This document shows positions 39,455-49,510 of a DNA stretch of 64,000 nt, piece after piece. This DNA comes from Acidihalobacter yilgarnensis (GTDB taxonomy: Bacteria > Pseudomonadota > Gammaproteobacteria > DSM-5130 > Acidihalobacteraceae), in assembly GCF_001753245.1 (NCBI RefSeq), contig NZ_CP017415.1, forward strand, positions 1,764,501-1,828,500, in the 5' to 3' direction. The notes below the pieces were generated by a model. It was not told the DNA's origin. It did not search any database and saw only the letters and a program-made list of their open reading frames with translations. The position numbers and the translations under genes are program-made. Position 1 is the first letter of the stretch. Each line of letters opens with the position of its first letter.

Positions 39455-41238
39455 CTACTGCAAGTGTTGCTTGTCGTTCACGGCATCCAGTCCGAGGTGT
39501 GCAGGGGTAAGCGCCGCTGCACCGCGCACACGAGAGGGCAGGGTGACGGTGCCGCCTGCCATAGGCTCCCGTTCACCAATCCGCGTCCACAGGGCGTCCA
39601 GCGCGGCATAGGCGTAGGCCAGCATCGGCAGATAACGTGCGGCCAGCGCCGGCCAACCGAGTAGGGCGTCGAAGTGCTGCACATGCGGGATCCGCCAGAG
39701 CACCGGCTGGCGCCCCTGGGTGCGTAGCCAGTCGACATACGGGAGGCTACTGAACGCGACAGGAACCAATCCATCGTCATCGCCATGCACCAGCCAGAGA
39801 GGTAGGTCTTCGTGTGGCAAGGAGACGGCTGCTGCCTCAATACCTGTGCGCAGTACGCGTGACGGGGCATCCTCGTCGGTAGATTCGGTAGACAAGGCAT
39901 ATAGGCAAAGCAGCGACTTGATGAGAGGCCGTCCAGCCGCCAAGCTCGCGGGGACCACACCCAAACTGGGGGGATGCCTGGCGCGTCAGCCCACCAGGTG
40001 CTGCGCAATAAGGCGCCGGCCGGACGCAACTGACCCTGGGTATCCGGAACCCGTGCCAGAAAGCCTTCCTCACACGGCAATTCACCCATCGGGCGACACA
40101 GATATGAGCCTGCATAGACCGCGCCCGCCGCACGCCATATCTCCGTATCGCCGGTCAGCAGCGCCGCCTGTAGCGCCGCCGTGGACCAGCCCATAGTGTG
40201 CAGGCGTGACAAAGCCTCCTCCGCGTATTCGGCCGACCTGTTCGTACTCAGTACACCGGCCTCGGCGAGGCCTTCTCCCCATGCGACATGATCCGGCATC
40301 GCGTCAGCGTGGCGTGCCTGAGCGATGCCGAGCAGCGACGGCGCAGCGAGGGCGCTGCCGATCAGTAACGCGACTTCACTGGTGTAGTCGTAAAAGGCAC
40401 GCCCCCGATTCGGCGTGAGGACGTTGGGCGAGATGGCTACCGCGCCATCCAGCTGGTTTGCCGTATCTCGCCCAGCTGCCTGCAAAATCGCCGCGCCGCC
40501 GTTGGACAGGCCTGTGGCGATAATACGGGTATTTTCGGGCGAAAACGGTGCAGCGTCGGGATAGGCGCGGTCGAGCATCGCCAATCCAAAATTCAGTGCC
40601 TGCAGCACATGATCACCCCAACTCGCCTCGGGGTTATCTCCAGAGTGCGCGTGCTTGATGCCTATGCCGCCTTCAGGGTCGGCGATGAGCGGTTCGAATT
40701 CCAGTACGTCTTCGCCTGCTGCGGCGCGGGTACCGTCCAGCCGGACACCGCTCCCGCTATGCGCGTCGAAATACCCGCTGCCGGCGCCCTTGTCGGTATA
40801 GACCACCGCACAACCACGTGGCAAACCCCAGGCACCAGCCAAGGCGATGCCACCGTAAATGCCGCGTGAGCCGGGTGAAGCGGTCACGATCAGGCAGCGT
40901 ATCCTTCGGTCGAAATCGTCTGGAGCCTGCAGTAGAACGCGATGCGAGGTCTGTGCGCCCGGGAGTCGTGCGAAGGCATGATATTCGCGGCCTGGGATGC
41001 GTGGGGCCTGTCCATATATTTCGCCAAAGCCCCCAGTGGGTTCGAGGTCCGCGATCGCGCGCCAACTGGCATGGATGGCACGCCGACGCAGTTCCGTGGG
41101 CGTAGGTGTTGTCGCGTCCGTGAAGGCCGGTTTGCGTGGGTCGCGCAGTCCGGCAAGACCCAGACCCGCCGTCAGTAGGTCGTCGTCGTGTCGATGCGGG
41201 GATTCCCGGATGACGTCCGGTATCGGGTAATCGCTCAT
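39455..41238 (-). pseudogene. D-(-)-3-hydroxybutyrate oligomer hydrolase, one frame break
   Basis: About 594 residues after repair. The first frame from 41238 contains FARLPGAQTSHRVLLQ, an alpha/beta-hydrolase nucleophile region TGLSNGGAAIL and AISPNVLTP, as in 3HB-oligomer hydrolases that finish degradation of polyhydroxybutyrate. At the G6 run 39968-39973 the sequence leaves its natural frame; adding one C on the coding strand joins it to the frame ending at 39455, which holds the histidine/aspartate region (LVHGDDDGLVPV, HVQHFDALLGW). As written, the out-of-frame product would lack the acid and the histidine. No PHB synthase lies nearby. Confidence 0.8.
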
Positions 41239-41325
41239 CCAGCCCTCTTTATCGACGTTAGGTTCAATTATCGCATCAATAAAACAATGGGTTACAAGTG
41301 TCTATTGAAGTCGAAGTAAAGGTAC

Positions 41326-42096
41326 TTAACGACTATTGCCCACGGGCCATATCTCGAAAAGAATGCCAAGCAGAGGTTGATCGACGTAGTTGAGCACGCG
41401 ACTCCGCGTACGGCGGTGTTCAATGATATGTACGGCCGTGAGGCTGCCGCCAGGCGTGGGTTGAGCGGATGGGTTGTCGATTACGGCGGTATCCTCGATC
41501 TGCCGCGTTTGTCCGCTGGACCCGATCAGTGGCTGGCTCGGTATGTTCAGGATCAAATTCGTATATACATGCAAGTAGCGGCTAAGCACGACCTTGATGG
41601 TGCCGGACAGGCGATATAGGTGTTGAGGTGACGGTATTTCCACCGATTGCCCGCCCTGAATAACATATCGCGGCGCGGTCAATGCGGGATACAAGGGTGC
41701 GTAATCACGGCCAGCAGTGATCGCAACGGGAATGGCTTGCTTGATGGACAACCCCGGCTGCTCCCAGGCCACGTGCGCAAGTACGGTATATCGTCCGCTG
41801 GCCTGCAACCGTTTTGCTGCGTCGTCCAACGCATAATCACTGGCCGGCAACGCGACGAAGCCTGAGGCCTGCTGGCCGTTAAACACGTCGACGGCCTGAT
41901 CCATGTCGGGTGCAGGCAGATTTTGCGGCCATTGCTCCTGGGTGAAGTTATCGGGATCGTTGATCGCGAAAAGAATCATTTCGACGCGGTAACGATTTTG
42001 CGCCGGGACGGTCGCGGCCCAGGCCGTAGCCGACGCTAAGGTGGCGCAAGTCACAAGGCCAAAGGCGAACAAACGATGCAGGGCGGATGTCTTCAT
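41326..42096 (-). CDS. csiV: CsiV family periplasmic protein
   Basis: 256 residues. A signal peptide is cut after about residue 27 (TAWA-AT). The start YRVEMILFAINDPDNFTQEQW is the hallmark of the CsiV family (peptidoglycan-binding, D-amino-acid response in Vibrio). It lies 12 bp after mfd on the same strand, the same order as PA3002-PA3003 in Pseudomonas. Its role outside Vibrio is not established. Confidence 0.85.
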   Translation of the reverse strand: MKTSALHRLFAFGLVTCATLASATAWAATVPAQNRYRVEMILFAINDPDNFTQEQWPQNLPAPDMDQAVDVFNGQQASGFVALPASDYALDDAAKRLQASGRYTVLAHVAWEQPGLSIKQAIPVAITAGRDYAPLYPALTAPRYVIQGGQSVEIPSPQHLYRLSGTIKVVLSRYLHVYTNLILNIPSQPLIGSSGQTRQIEDTAVIDNPSAQPTPGGSLTAVHIIEHRRTRSRVLNYVDQPLLGILFEIWPVGNSR

Positions 42097-42108
42097 GGAA
42101 GCTCCGGA

Positions 42109-45100
42109 TTAATGTCGCGTAACAGGTGCGCCAAGACGCTCGACGAGCGCATCGATCGCATCGATCCTTTCCGCCACGCCGGGCAGGGGTTGACTCGCGC
42201 GTAGCTTGAATTGGCCATCCAACCGATAGCGCTGCGGATCGGATTGCAGCAACGCGATCAGACGCGCGGGGTCGATCACGGTCTGTTCTGAGAATATGAT
42301 GCGCAAACCCTGGGGGCCAGCCTCCAGCTTGCGTACCCCAAGGGTCGCCAGACTGAGCTTGAGGCGGGTCATTTCAAACAGGTTCTTGGCCGCATCCGGC
42401 AGCAAGCCGAAGCGGTCGATCAATTCGACCTGCAGTTCGCGCAGTTCATCCTGACTGTGCGCGCTGGCGATACGTTTGTACAGAATCAAACGGGTATGCA
42501 CATCGCTGACGTAATCGTCAGGCAAAAGGGCCGGGGCGGCAAGATCGACCTCTGCGCCATGATCGAGCGGTCGTTCCAATTCTGGCAGCTTCCCGGCTTT
42601 GAGCGCAGCAACCGCACGTTCAAGCAGCTCGTTGTAGAGGCTGAATCCGATTTCCTGAATCTGACCGCTCTGATCTTCACCGAGCAGTTCACCGGCGCCG
42701 CGTATCTCAAGGTCGTGCGTAGCCAGACTGAAACCCACGCCGAGTTCGCCGAGCGATTCGACTGCTTCCAGGCGTTTAACCGCATCCGGGGTCATCGCCT
42801 TGGGCGGCGGCGTGATGAGATAGGCATAGGCACGGTGGTGCGAGCGTCCCACGCGACCGCGCAGCTGATGCAACTGGGCCAAACCCAAACGGTCAGCACG
42901 ATCGATGACGATGGTGTTGGCGTTGGGGACGTCAATGCCGCTCTCGATGATGGTGGTGCAGACTAGAACATCATAGCGCCTGTGATAGAAGTCGAGCATG
43001 ACCTGCTCGAGGTCACGTTCGCGCATCTGGCCGTGCGCCACGCCGATGCGCGCATTCGGTAATAAGCCGCGCAATCTAGTTACCGCGCGCTCGATGCTTT
43101 TGACCTCGTTATGCAAGAAATAGAGCTGTCCGCCACGGCTCAGCTCGCGCGCGCAGGCTTCGCTGATCAGAGAATCGCTCCATTCGTGCACGAAGGTCTT
43201 GATGGTATGCCGACGAGGCGGCGGTGTCGCGATAATCGAAAGATCTCGCAGACCGGCCAGAGACATATTGAGCGTGCGGGGTATCGGCGTGGCCGTGAGG
43301 GTCAGGAGATCCACCTCGGCACGTAGCTGCTTGAGACGTTCCTTGTGGCGTACGCCGAAGCGATGTTCCTCGTCGATGATCGCCAAGCCCAGGCGTTTGA
43401 AATGAATATCCGACCCCAATAGCTTGTGTGTACCGATGACGATGTCCACGGTACCCTCGCTGAGCGCATCGAGGACGGTGTCCTGCTCCTTTTTACTGCG
43501 AAAACGGGAGAGCGATTCGATCCGGAACGGCCATTCCGCAAAGCGATCGCGGAAGTTCGTCAGGTGTTGCTCGGCCAACAAGGTGGTCGGTACGAGAATG
43601 GCCACCTGATAACCGTTGTGAGCAACAGCGAAGGCCGCGCGCATCGCCACCTCAGTCTTACCGAAGCCGACATCACCACAAACCACGCGGTCCATCGGAT
43701 GCGGTGCCGCCAAATCGGTCAAAACGGCCTCGATAGCGGTTTGCTGATCGGGTGTTTCTTCGAAGGGGAAGGCCCCCGCAAAGGCTGCGTATTCCTCGCC
43801 ATCAAGGATGAACGACTGCCCTTGGCGCGCGGCGCGACGTGCGTTGATTTCGAGCAGTTCGGCTGCCGCATCTGAGGCCTTCTCTGCGGCGCGTCTACGC
43901 AGGCGCTGCCACTGGTCGCCGCCCAGTTTATGCAGCGGCGCCTCCTCGGGGCTGGCCCCGGTGTAGCGGCTGATCAGATGCAAAGAGACGACGGGTACGT
44001 ACAGACGATCTCCCCCGGCATATTCAAGCACCAGGAATTCGGCCTCGATGTCGCCGACATTCAATCGACTCAATCCTTGATAGCGCCCCACGCCGTGTTC
44101 CTCGTGGACCACTGGCGCGCCCGGATTGAGGTCCGTGAGATTGCGTATGACGGCATCGGCGTCGCGTGTTTGCCGGCGGGTTCGCCGATGCTGCTGCGCA
44201 CGCTGGCCGAACAGCGATTGTTCATCGATCAATACCAATCCGCGGCCGGGCAACACAACGCCAGCCTCAAGTGGTGCGACGCACAGGCCCAATGGTTCGG
44301 ATCCCTCGACGAAGTCATCCCAGCGATCAACAATTTTGGGCCTCAGGCCATGTCCGCGCAGCAGATCGGCGAGCGCCTCACGGCGTCCGGCGGATTCGGC
44401 GGTGAAGAGCACCCGCCCCGGGGTCTCGTGCAGGAAGCGCCGCAGGGCAGCCGCGGGCTCGGCAGCGCGTGCCTCCAGGCGTAGTGGCGGTAATGGGGCG
44501 GTATCGGCCTGCTCGGCGTTCCCGTCCGATTCGGGGCGAGAGGCCCGCAGTAGGGCAAGACAAGGATACTGAGACACCGCAGTACGCAAGCGCTCGATAT
44601 CCAGATATAGCTCGCCAGGCTCCAGCAAAGGGCGCTCGATGTCATGGCGCCGTTGCTCATGTCGTTCGACGATGAGTGCAAACTGCCGTTCGGCCGCCTG
44701 CCAGACATCGCCGGCCAGCATGACGAGCGTGCGCTCGGCGAGATAATCGAATAGCGTCGCTGTCTGCTCGAAAAAAAGAGGCAGGTAGTACTCGATCCCG
44801 CCAGGCGGATTGCCCTGACTCACCCCACGGTAAACCGCACTGCTTTGCGGGTCGCCCTCGAAGCGTTCGCGATAACGCCTGCGAAAGGTCTTGATGCCTT
44901 CGTCGTTGAGCGGGAACTCGTGCCCAGGCATGAGTTCGATGTGTTCGACGATCTCGCCGGAACGTTGGTTTTCGGGATCGAAGTCGCGAATACTTTCAAT
45001 TTCATCATCGAACAGGTCGAGACGATACGGGTGCGGGCTGCCCATCGGGAAGAGATCGAGAATCTCGCCGCGTACCGCAAACTCGCCGTGCGCCATCACC

Positions 45101-45612
45101 TGATTGACCGCGCGGTATCCTCCAGCCTCCAGGTCGAGTCGGAAGGTATCGACATCGAGCCGCTGACCGACCGCAAAGTTCAGACTATGCCCTCTGATGT
45201 AGTCCTGTGGCGCCAGCCGCTGCATCAAGGTTTGAATCGGTACTACCAGCACGCCCCGAGTTAGGCCAGGCAGGCGATTGAGGACCGCCAAGCGCTGCGA
45301 GACGATATCGTCATGCGGTGAGAAGACGTCGTAGGGTAGGGTTTCCCAGTCCTCTAGATGCAGTACGTCGATGGATTGCGGCAGGAAAAAACGCAGCGTT
45401 TGTTCGAGGTGCCAGGCGGCCTGAGTATCCGATGCGATGAGCATGGCCGGGCCATCATGCGCTGCTGCAGCTGCCGCGGCGGCCATCGCCAGGGAAGCCC
45501 CCTGGAGATTGTGCATGGTTGCGAGCTCGCCCTTGGCGGCGGGCGTTGGCGGTCTTAGCGGATCGGCAAAACCGGAAACAGTGAGGTGACGGGCGATAGG
45601 GGAATCAGGCAT
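42109..45612 (-). CDS. mfd: Transcription-repair coupling factor Mfd
   Basis: 1167 residues. It releases stalled RNA polymerase and recruits UvrA. UvrB-homology domain (about 1-330), CarD-like RNA polymerase interaction domain (EEHGVGRYQGL...FLVLEYAGGDRLYVPV, near 480-560), translocase domains with GDVGFGKTEVAMRAAF and DEEHRFGVRHKE, a TRG motif region and the C-terminal D7 domain. All motifs are intact. It forms an operon with csiV. Confidence 0.97.
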   Translation of the reverse strand: MPDSPIARHLTVSGFADPLRPPTPAAKGELATMHNLQGASLAMAAAAAAAAHDGPAMLIASDTQAAWHLEQTLRFFLPQSIDVLHLEDWETLPYDVFSPHDDIVSQRLAVLNRLPGLTRGVLVVPIQTLMQRLAPQDYIRGHSLNFAVGQRLDVDTFRLDLEAGGYRAVNQVMAHGEFAVRGEILDLFPMGSPHPYRLDLFDDEIESIRDFDPENQRSGEIVEHIELMPGHEFPLNDEGIKTFRRRYRERFEGDPQSSAVYRGVSQGNPPGGIEYYLPLFFEQTATLFDYLAERTLVMLAGDVWQAAERQFALIVERHEQRRHDIERPLLEPGELYLDIERLRTAVSQYPCLALLRASRPESDGNAEQADTAPLPPLRLEARAAEPAAALRRFLHETPGRVLFTAESAGRREALADLLRGHGLRPKIVDRWDDFVEGSEPLGLCVAPLEAGVVLPGRGLVLIDEQSLFGQRAQQHRRTRRQTRDADAVIRNLTDLNPGAPVVHEEHGVGRYQGLSRLNVGDIEAEFLVLEYAGGDRLYVPVVSLHLISRYTGASPEEAPLHKLGGDQWQRLRRRAAEKASDAAAELLEINARRAARQGQSFILDGEEYAAFAGAFPFEETPDQQTAIEAVLTDLAAPHPMDRVVCGDVGFGKTEVAMRAAFAVAHNGYQVAILVPTTLLAEQHLTNFRDRFAEWPFRIESLSRFRSKKEQDTVLDALSEGTVDIVIGTHKLLGSDIHFKRLGLAIIDEEHRFGVRHKERLKQLRAEVDLLTLTATPIPRTLNMSLAGLRDLSIIATPPPRRHTIKTFVHEWSDSLISEACARELSRGGQLYFLHNEVKSIERAVTRLRGLLPNARIGVAHGQMRERDLEQVMLDFYHRRYDVLVCTTIIESGIDVPNANTIVIDRADRLGLAQLHQLRGRVGRSHHRAYAYLITPPPKAMTPDAVKRLEAVESLGELGVGFSLATHDLEIRGAGELLGEDQSGQIQEIGFSLYNELLERAVAALKAGKLPELERPLDHGAEVDLAAPALLPDDYVSDVHTRLILYKRIASAHSQDELRELQVELIDRFGLLPDAAKNLFEMTRLKLSLATLGVRKLEAGPQGLRIIFSEQTVIDPARLIALLQSDPQRYRLDGQFKLRASQPLPGVAERIDAIDALVERLGAPVTRH

Positions 45613-45659
45613 GGGTTACGCGCGGTGGAGGATACAATAGCGCGGCATTCTCCCATAGC

Positions 45660-45691
45660 TCGCCGCGATCTGCAGCGGCAGATCGCGGCGA
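45660..45691. terminator. Perfect 14-bp hairpin between DUF2892 gene and mfd
   Basis: TCGCCGCGATCTGC and its exact complement with an AGCG loop, 14 bp beyond the stop of the minus-strand DUF2892 gene. No U-tract follows. It is a likely 3' end structure separating that gene from mfd. Confidence 0.5.
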
Positions 45692-45704
45692 CGGACTTCT
45701 GATG

Positions 45705-45902
45705 TCAGGTTTTCTTGTTCAGCGGGCAGGTACGTATGCCCAGTACCGTATAGAGGCCGCACCAGCCGACGAGGCCCGTGGCAAGCGGTATGACACCTAA
45801 CCAACCCCAAGGTGTATGCAGGCCGACGAATACTTGCGAGATAAGCAGGAGACCAATGAGTATGCGTAAACCGCGGTCGAGTTTGCCGACGTTCGGATTC
45901 AT
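45705..45902 (-). CDS. DUF2892 small inner-membrane protein
   Basis: 65 residues: NVGKLDRGLRILIGLLLIS, then a WGWLGVIPLATGLVGWCGLYTVLGIRTCP segment. This is the two-helix DUF2892 pattern with the conserved final cysteine, as in the membrane part of YgaP-type proteins. The fused rhodanese is absent. The function of stand-alone members is unknown; a link to sulfur-transfer systems is often seen but not shown here. Confidence 0.88.
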   Translation of the reverse strand: MNPNVGKLDRGLRILIGLLLISQVFVGLHTPWGWLGVIPLATGLVGWCGLYTVLGIRTCPLNKKT

Positions 45903-46007
45903 GGCGAACTTCCTCAGTGAGGGGAAGGGGAGGCCGCGCCGCGCAGCACATCTGCGGGCCTACAGAAGATAGCCCATGATACACCCGCTTGGCGGTGTCG
46001 AAGCGGA

Positions 46008-47054
46008 TTAACCGGCAGAGAGCGTTCCAGCCGGTAGCTGCATGGTGACGCAATGCAGGCTGCCGTATTGCTGGATCAACGGCACGCAATCAATACCCAC
46101 GATCTCGCGCCCCGGAAAGGCCTCTGCAAGCGTTGACAAGGCATGCGCGTCGGCAATCGGGTCGGCATAGGTCGGTACCAATACAGTACCGTTGATAATC
46201 AGAAAATTGGCATAGGTTGCCGGCAGTCTTTGGCCCGTCTCGTCGAAGTGCGCGCGCGGCAACGGCAGAGGCAACAGCCGGTAAGGTTTACCGTTGCGCT
46301 GCTTCAGTGCGCGCAGTTCCTTGGCCATGGCCGTGAGCCCGGCGTAATGCTCGTCGGCAGGATCGTCGCAGCTCGCATAGGCGATCGTGCCCGCATCGCA
46401 GAAGCGGGCCAGGGTATCGACATGGCCGTCGGTATCGTCGCCAGCCAGTTCGCCGTGGCTCAGCCAGAGGATTCTGGATACGCCCAGCCAAGCGCACAGC
46501 CGTGCTTCGATCTCGGCTTCATCAAGACCGGCGTTGCGGGTTGACGTGAGTAGGCAGTGACGTGTGGTCAGGAGTCCGCCCTCGCCATCGCTATCGATGG
46601 CGCCGCCTTCGAGAATAAAATCAATTGGCGTCACGTCCGTCGCAAAGCAGGCGGCCTCGGCCAAGTGCCGATTGATGGCGTTGTCGAGCGCATGAGGGTG
46701 CTTGCCGCCCCAACCGTTGAACGAGAAGTCGAGTAGCAATGGCTGCGCGCCATCGGTAACGCCGATGGGGCCATGATCGCGAGCCCAGGTATCGTTGCTC
46801 GGTGCAAGGACGTAGCGCGCATTCCCGACGCCGCATGCCCGAAGCTTGTCGTCGATGGTTTCGCGGTGAATGGCGTCGCGACAGACGATCAGTACCTCCT
46901 CATGGCGCGAGATCGCCTGTGCCAATTCGAGGTAGACGCGTTCGACCGCGGCCAGTTGCGGTGCCCAGGCAGTGGCCTCGTGTGGCCAAGTGAGCATAAC
47001 AGCGTCCTGCGGCGCCCATTCGGCAGGGAGCCGCCGCATCGAGTTTTCGGACAT
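46008..47054 (-). CDS. aguA: Agmatine deiminase (peptidyl-arginine deiminase family)
   Basis: 348 residues. It converts agmatine to N-carbamoylputrescine in polyamine synthesis. Guanidine-group modifying motifs: LEGGAIDSDGEGGLLTT, HVDTLARF and the catalytic C335 near the C-terminus (YGSLHCVTMQLPAG). In characterised AguA enzymes this loop is usually GGGNIHC, so the serine-leucine form is slightly unusual. The partner N-carbamoylputrescine amidase (aguB) is not adjacent. Confidence 0.9.
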   Translation of the reverse strand: MSENSMRRLPAEWAPQDAVMLTWPHEATAWAPQLAAVERVYLELAQAISRHEEVLIVCRDAIHRETIDDKLRACGVGNARYVLAPSNDTWARDHGPIGVTDGAQPLLLDFSFNGWGGKHPHALDNAINRHLAEAACFATDVTPIDFILEGGAIDSDGEGGLLTTRHCLLTSTRNAGLDEAEIEARLCAWLGVSRILWLSHGELAGDDTDGHVDTLARFCDAGTIAYASCDDPADEHYAGLTAMAKELRALKQRNGKPYRLLPLPLPRAHFDETGQRLPATYANFLIINGTVLVPTYADPIADAHALSTLAEAFPGREIVGIDCVPLIQQYGSLHCVTMQLPAGTLSAG

Positions 47055-47093
47055 GATTATTTCAGCTATGGAAGGTGGTGGTCGGTCGAAAAA

Positions 47094-47396
47094 TCAGGGG
47101 GCAAGATGGACACCCGGATGCACGACGGTATGAATGACGTAGCGATCTTCGAAGTAAACGGTGTATTTCGGGTAGACCCAGCGCGTGATCGGCGGGGTAT
47201 CGATTGGCACCAAGCGTTGTGTCGGCTGGCCAAAGCGCTTGAGCACCTGCTGCATGGTCATACCTCGGTGCGGTTGCATCGGCAGGCGCGCGGCCTCGGG
47301 ATGCCCGTTGGGCATGATCAGCACCTCTGCCATGACCGGCGAGGCGAGACCGCCGGCCAGGATCAGGCTCAGCGCTAGCAGCGTGCGTGACACCAT
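47094..47396 (-). CDS. Small secreted protein of unknown function
   Basis: 100 residues. A signal peptide ends near PVMA-EV (residue 23). The mature part has MTMQQVLKRFGQPTQRL and RWVYPKYTVYFEDRYVIHTVVH, a pattern resembling the small SmpA/BamE-like fold where a glycine-proline turn precedes a beta hairpin. It is conserved in gammaproteobacteria as hypothetical. It starts opposite the lolC gene and lies 39 bp beyond aguA in the minus direction. Confidence 0.75.
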   Translation of the reverse strand: MVSRTLLALSLILAGGLASPVMAEVLIMPNGHPEAARLPMQPHRGMTMQQVLKRFGQPTQRLVPIDTPPITRWVYPKYTVYFEDRYVIHTVVHPGVHLAP

Positions 47397-47500
47397 GACG
47401 TACTCCAGCGTGATCGGATGAGGCCGACTATAGCATCGGCCCCAGTCAGCGAGAAGATCACCCGTTCCACTGTCATGGGCGGGTGTGGTTTAATCCCGCC

Positions 47501-48748
47501 ATGTTTCATCCCCTCGAACTCTTCATCGGGCTGCGCTATACCCGCGCCAAGCGCCGAAACCATTTCATTTCCTTCATCACCTTGATTTCCATGCTCGGCA
47601 TCGCCCTAGGTGTAACCGCGCTGATCACGGTGTTGTCGGTGATGAACGGTTTCGAACGCGAGTTGCAGCAGCGCATACTCGGTATGGCCTCAGACGTGAC
47701 CGTCACTGAATTCGGGGGCGGATTGCACAACTGGCAACCCCTGGAGAAACGCCTTGCCGGGGCCGCCGGCGTCACCGGCGTTGCGCCTTATGTTCAGGGC
47801 GAAGCGATGATCACGGCCGGCCGTGCGGTCAGCGGAGTGCTCATGCAGGGCGTATTGCCCGCGCAACAGGGTGCGGTATCAGACGTCGGCAGACACATGG
47901 TTTCGGGACAGCTGACGGCGCTCAAGCCGGGTGAGTTTGGCATCGTCCTCGGACGCGATCTCGCCACCTATCTTGGTGTGGGCCCTGGCGACCATGTGAC
48001 CGTGATCACACCGGATACCACGGTAACCCCGGCGGGAATTCTGCCGCGTTTTCGGCGATTTACCGTCGTCGGCGTCTTTTCAGTGGGCATGTATCAATAC
48101 GATCGCAGCATGGCATTTGTCGACATGCAGGACGCTTCACGGCTATTCCGCCTTGATGACGGCATCACCGGCATCCGCCTCAAGCTCAAAAACGTGATGT
48201 CGGCGCCGCAGGTTGCGGCTTCGCTGAGCCGAGAACTCGGTTCCAAGTACTGGGTCAGCGACTGGACACAGGAAAACGCCAACTTTTTCCATGCCGTCAA
48301 GACCGAGAAAACGGTAATGTTCGTGATTCTGTTCCTGATCGTGGCGGTAGGCGTGTTCAACATCGTCTCCACCCTAGTGATGGTGGTCACGGACAAGCAA
48401 TCCGATATTGCCATTCTGCGCACGCTGGGTTTGCCACCCGGCCGGGTGATGCGCATTTTCATGATTCAAGGCACGATTATCGGCTTCATCGGCGTACTGA
48501 TCGGCATTCTCGGCGGAGTCCTGCTGTCGCTGAACGTGGAAACCATCGTCCCTGCGATCGAAAAACTCTTCCACGTCCAGTTCCTGTCTCCGCAGGTGTA
48601 TTACATCAGCCAATTGCCCTCGCATCTGGAATGGCGCGACGTACTACATATTGGCGTCATCGCCTTCGTGCTCTCGATTCTAGCCACCATTTACCCCGCT
48701 TGGCGCGCGGCGCGCACTCAGCCCGCCGAAGCCTTGCGCTATGACTGA
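47501..48748 (+). CDS. Lipoprotein-releasing permease LolC/LolE family (LolF-like)
   Basis: 415 residues from the ATG at 47501; an in-frame GTG at 47483 is less likely. The N-terminal MFHPLELFIGLRYTRAKRRNHFISFITLISMLGIALGV helix, a large periplasmic domain (about 50-265) and three C-terminal membrane helices (EKTVMFVILFLIVAVGVFNIV, IGVLIGILGGVLLSL, FVLSILATIYPAWRAA) fit LolC/E. Only one such gene precedes lolD and no second permease follows, so the exporter may be a LolF homodimer with LolD. Confidence 0.92.
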   Translation: MFHPLELFIGLRYTRAKRRNHFISFITLISMLGIALGVTALITVLSVMNGFERELQQRILGMASDVTVTEFGGGLHNWQPLEKRLAGAAGVTGVAPYVQGEAMITAGRAVSGVLMQGVLPAQQGAVSDVGRHMVSGQLTALKPGEFGIVLGRDLATYLGVGPGDHVTVITPDTTVTPAGILPRFRRFTVVGVFSVGMYQYDRSMAFVDMQDASRLFRLDDGITGIRLKLKNVMSAPQVAASLSRELGSKYWVSDWTQENANFFHAVKTEKTVMFVILFLIVAVGVFNIVSTLVMVVTDKQSDIAILRTLGLPPGRVMRIFMIQGTIIGFIGVLIGILGGVLLSLNVETIVPAIEKLFHVQFLSPQVYYISQLPSHLEWRDVLHIGVIAFVLSILATIYPAWRAARTQPAEALRYD

Positions 48749-48751
48749 CGG

Positions 48752-49465
48752 ATGCCGTTCAAGGTGTTGAATTCTCTCCAATCGGGCGAGCCGGTTCTGC
48801 AATGCCGACAATTAAAAAAAACGTTCCGCGAAAATGGCCTGCTGGTCGAGGTGCTGCGTGGCATCGATCTGACGGTCATGCCTGGCGAGAAGGTTGCCAT
48901 TGTCGGCAGTTCGGGTAGCGGCAAGAGTACGCTGCTGCATCTGCTGGGCGGTCTGGAGACGCCGAGCGAGGGCGAGGTCAATGTTTGCGGACAAGACATG
49001 GGGCGTCTGCCTGATACGCAGCGTGGCCGACTGCGCAATGAGGCACTGGGTTTCGTCTATCAATTTCACCACCTGTTGCCGGAATTCACCGCGCTTGAAA
49101 ACGTGGCGATGCCGCTGATGATCCGCGGTGCACATCCGGCACAGGCTTCTCAACGTGCCCGCATGCTGCTGGAACGCGTCGGCCTGCTGGGTCGTCTCAA
49201 ACACAAACCATCCGAACTCTCCGGCGGCGAGCGCCAGCGCGTGGCCATCGCACGCGCAGTGATCACGGAGCCGCGTGCGGTACTGGCCGACGAGCCAACG
49301 GGAAATCTCGATCGCAAAAACGCAGATCAGATCTACCAGCTCCTGCTCCGCCTCAATCAGGAACTGGAAACCGCCTTGATCATCGTCACCCACGACGCCT
49401 TGCTGACCCGTCGCATGGATCGGGTATTGCGCCTGGATGACGGCATGCTGATCGGCAGTAATTGA
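48752..49465 (+). CDS. lolD: Lipoprotein-releasing ABC ATPase LolD
   Basis: 237 residues. Walker [10 protein letters not shown], signature [14 protein letters not shown], Walker [13 protein letters not shown]-loop and the [13 protein letters not shown]-loop typical of LolD/MacB-type ATPases. It lies 3 bp after the permease gene. With LolA at 37433 it supplies most of the lipoprotein sorting path. Confidence 0.95.
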   Translation: MPFKVLNSLQSGEPVLQCRQLKKTFRENGLLVEVLRGIDLTVMPGEKVAIVGSSGSGKSTLLHLLGGLETPSEGEVNVCGQDMGRLPDTQRGRLRNEALGFVYQFHHLLPEFTALENVAMPLMIRGAHPAQASQRARMLLERVGLLGRLKHKPSELSGGERQRVAIARAVITEPRAVLADEPTGNLDRKNADQIYQLLLRLNQELETALIIVTHDALLTRRMDRVLRLDDGMLIGSN

Positions 49466-49510
49466 AGGCAACGGAAGGTCGGCCGGTGCTCGACCCGCAA
49501 AACTAGGGAT

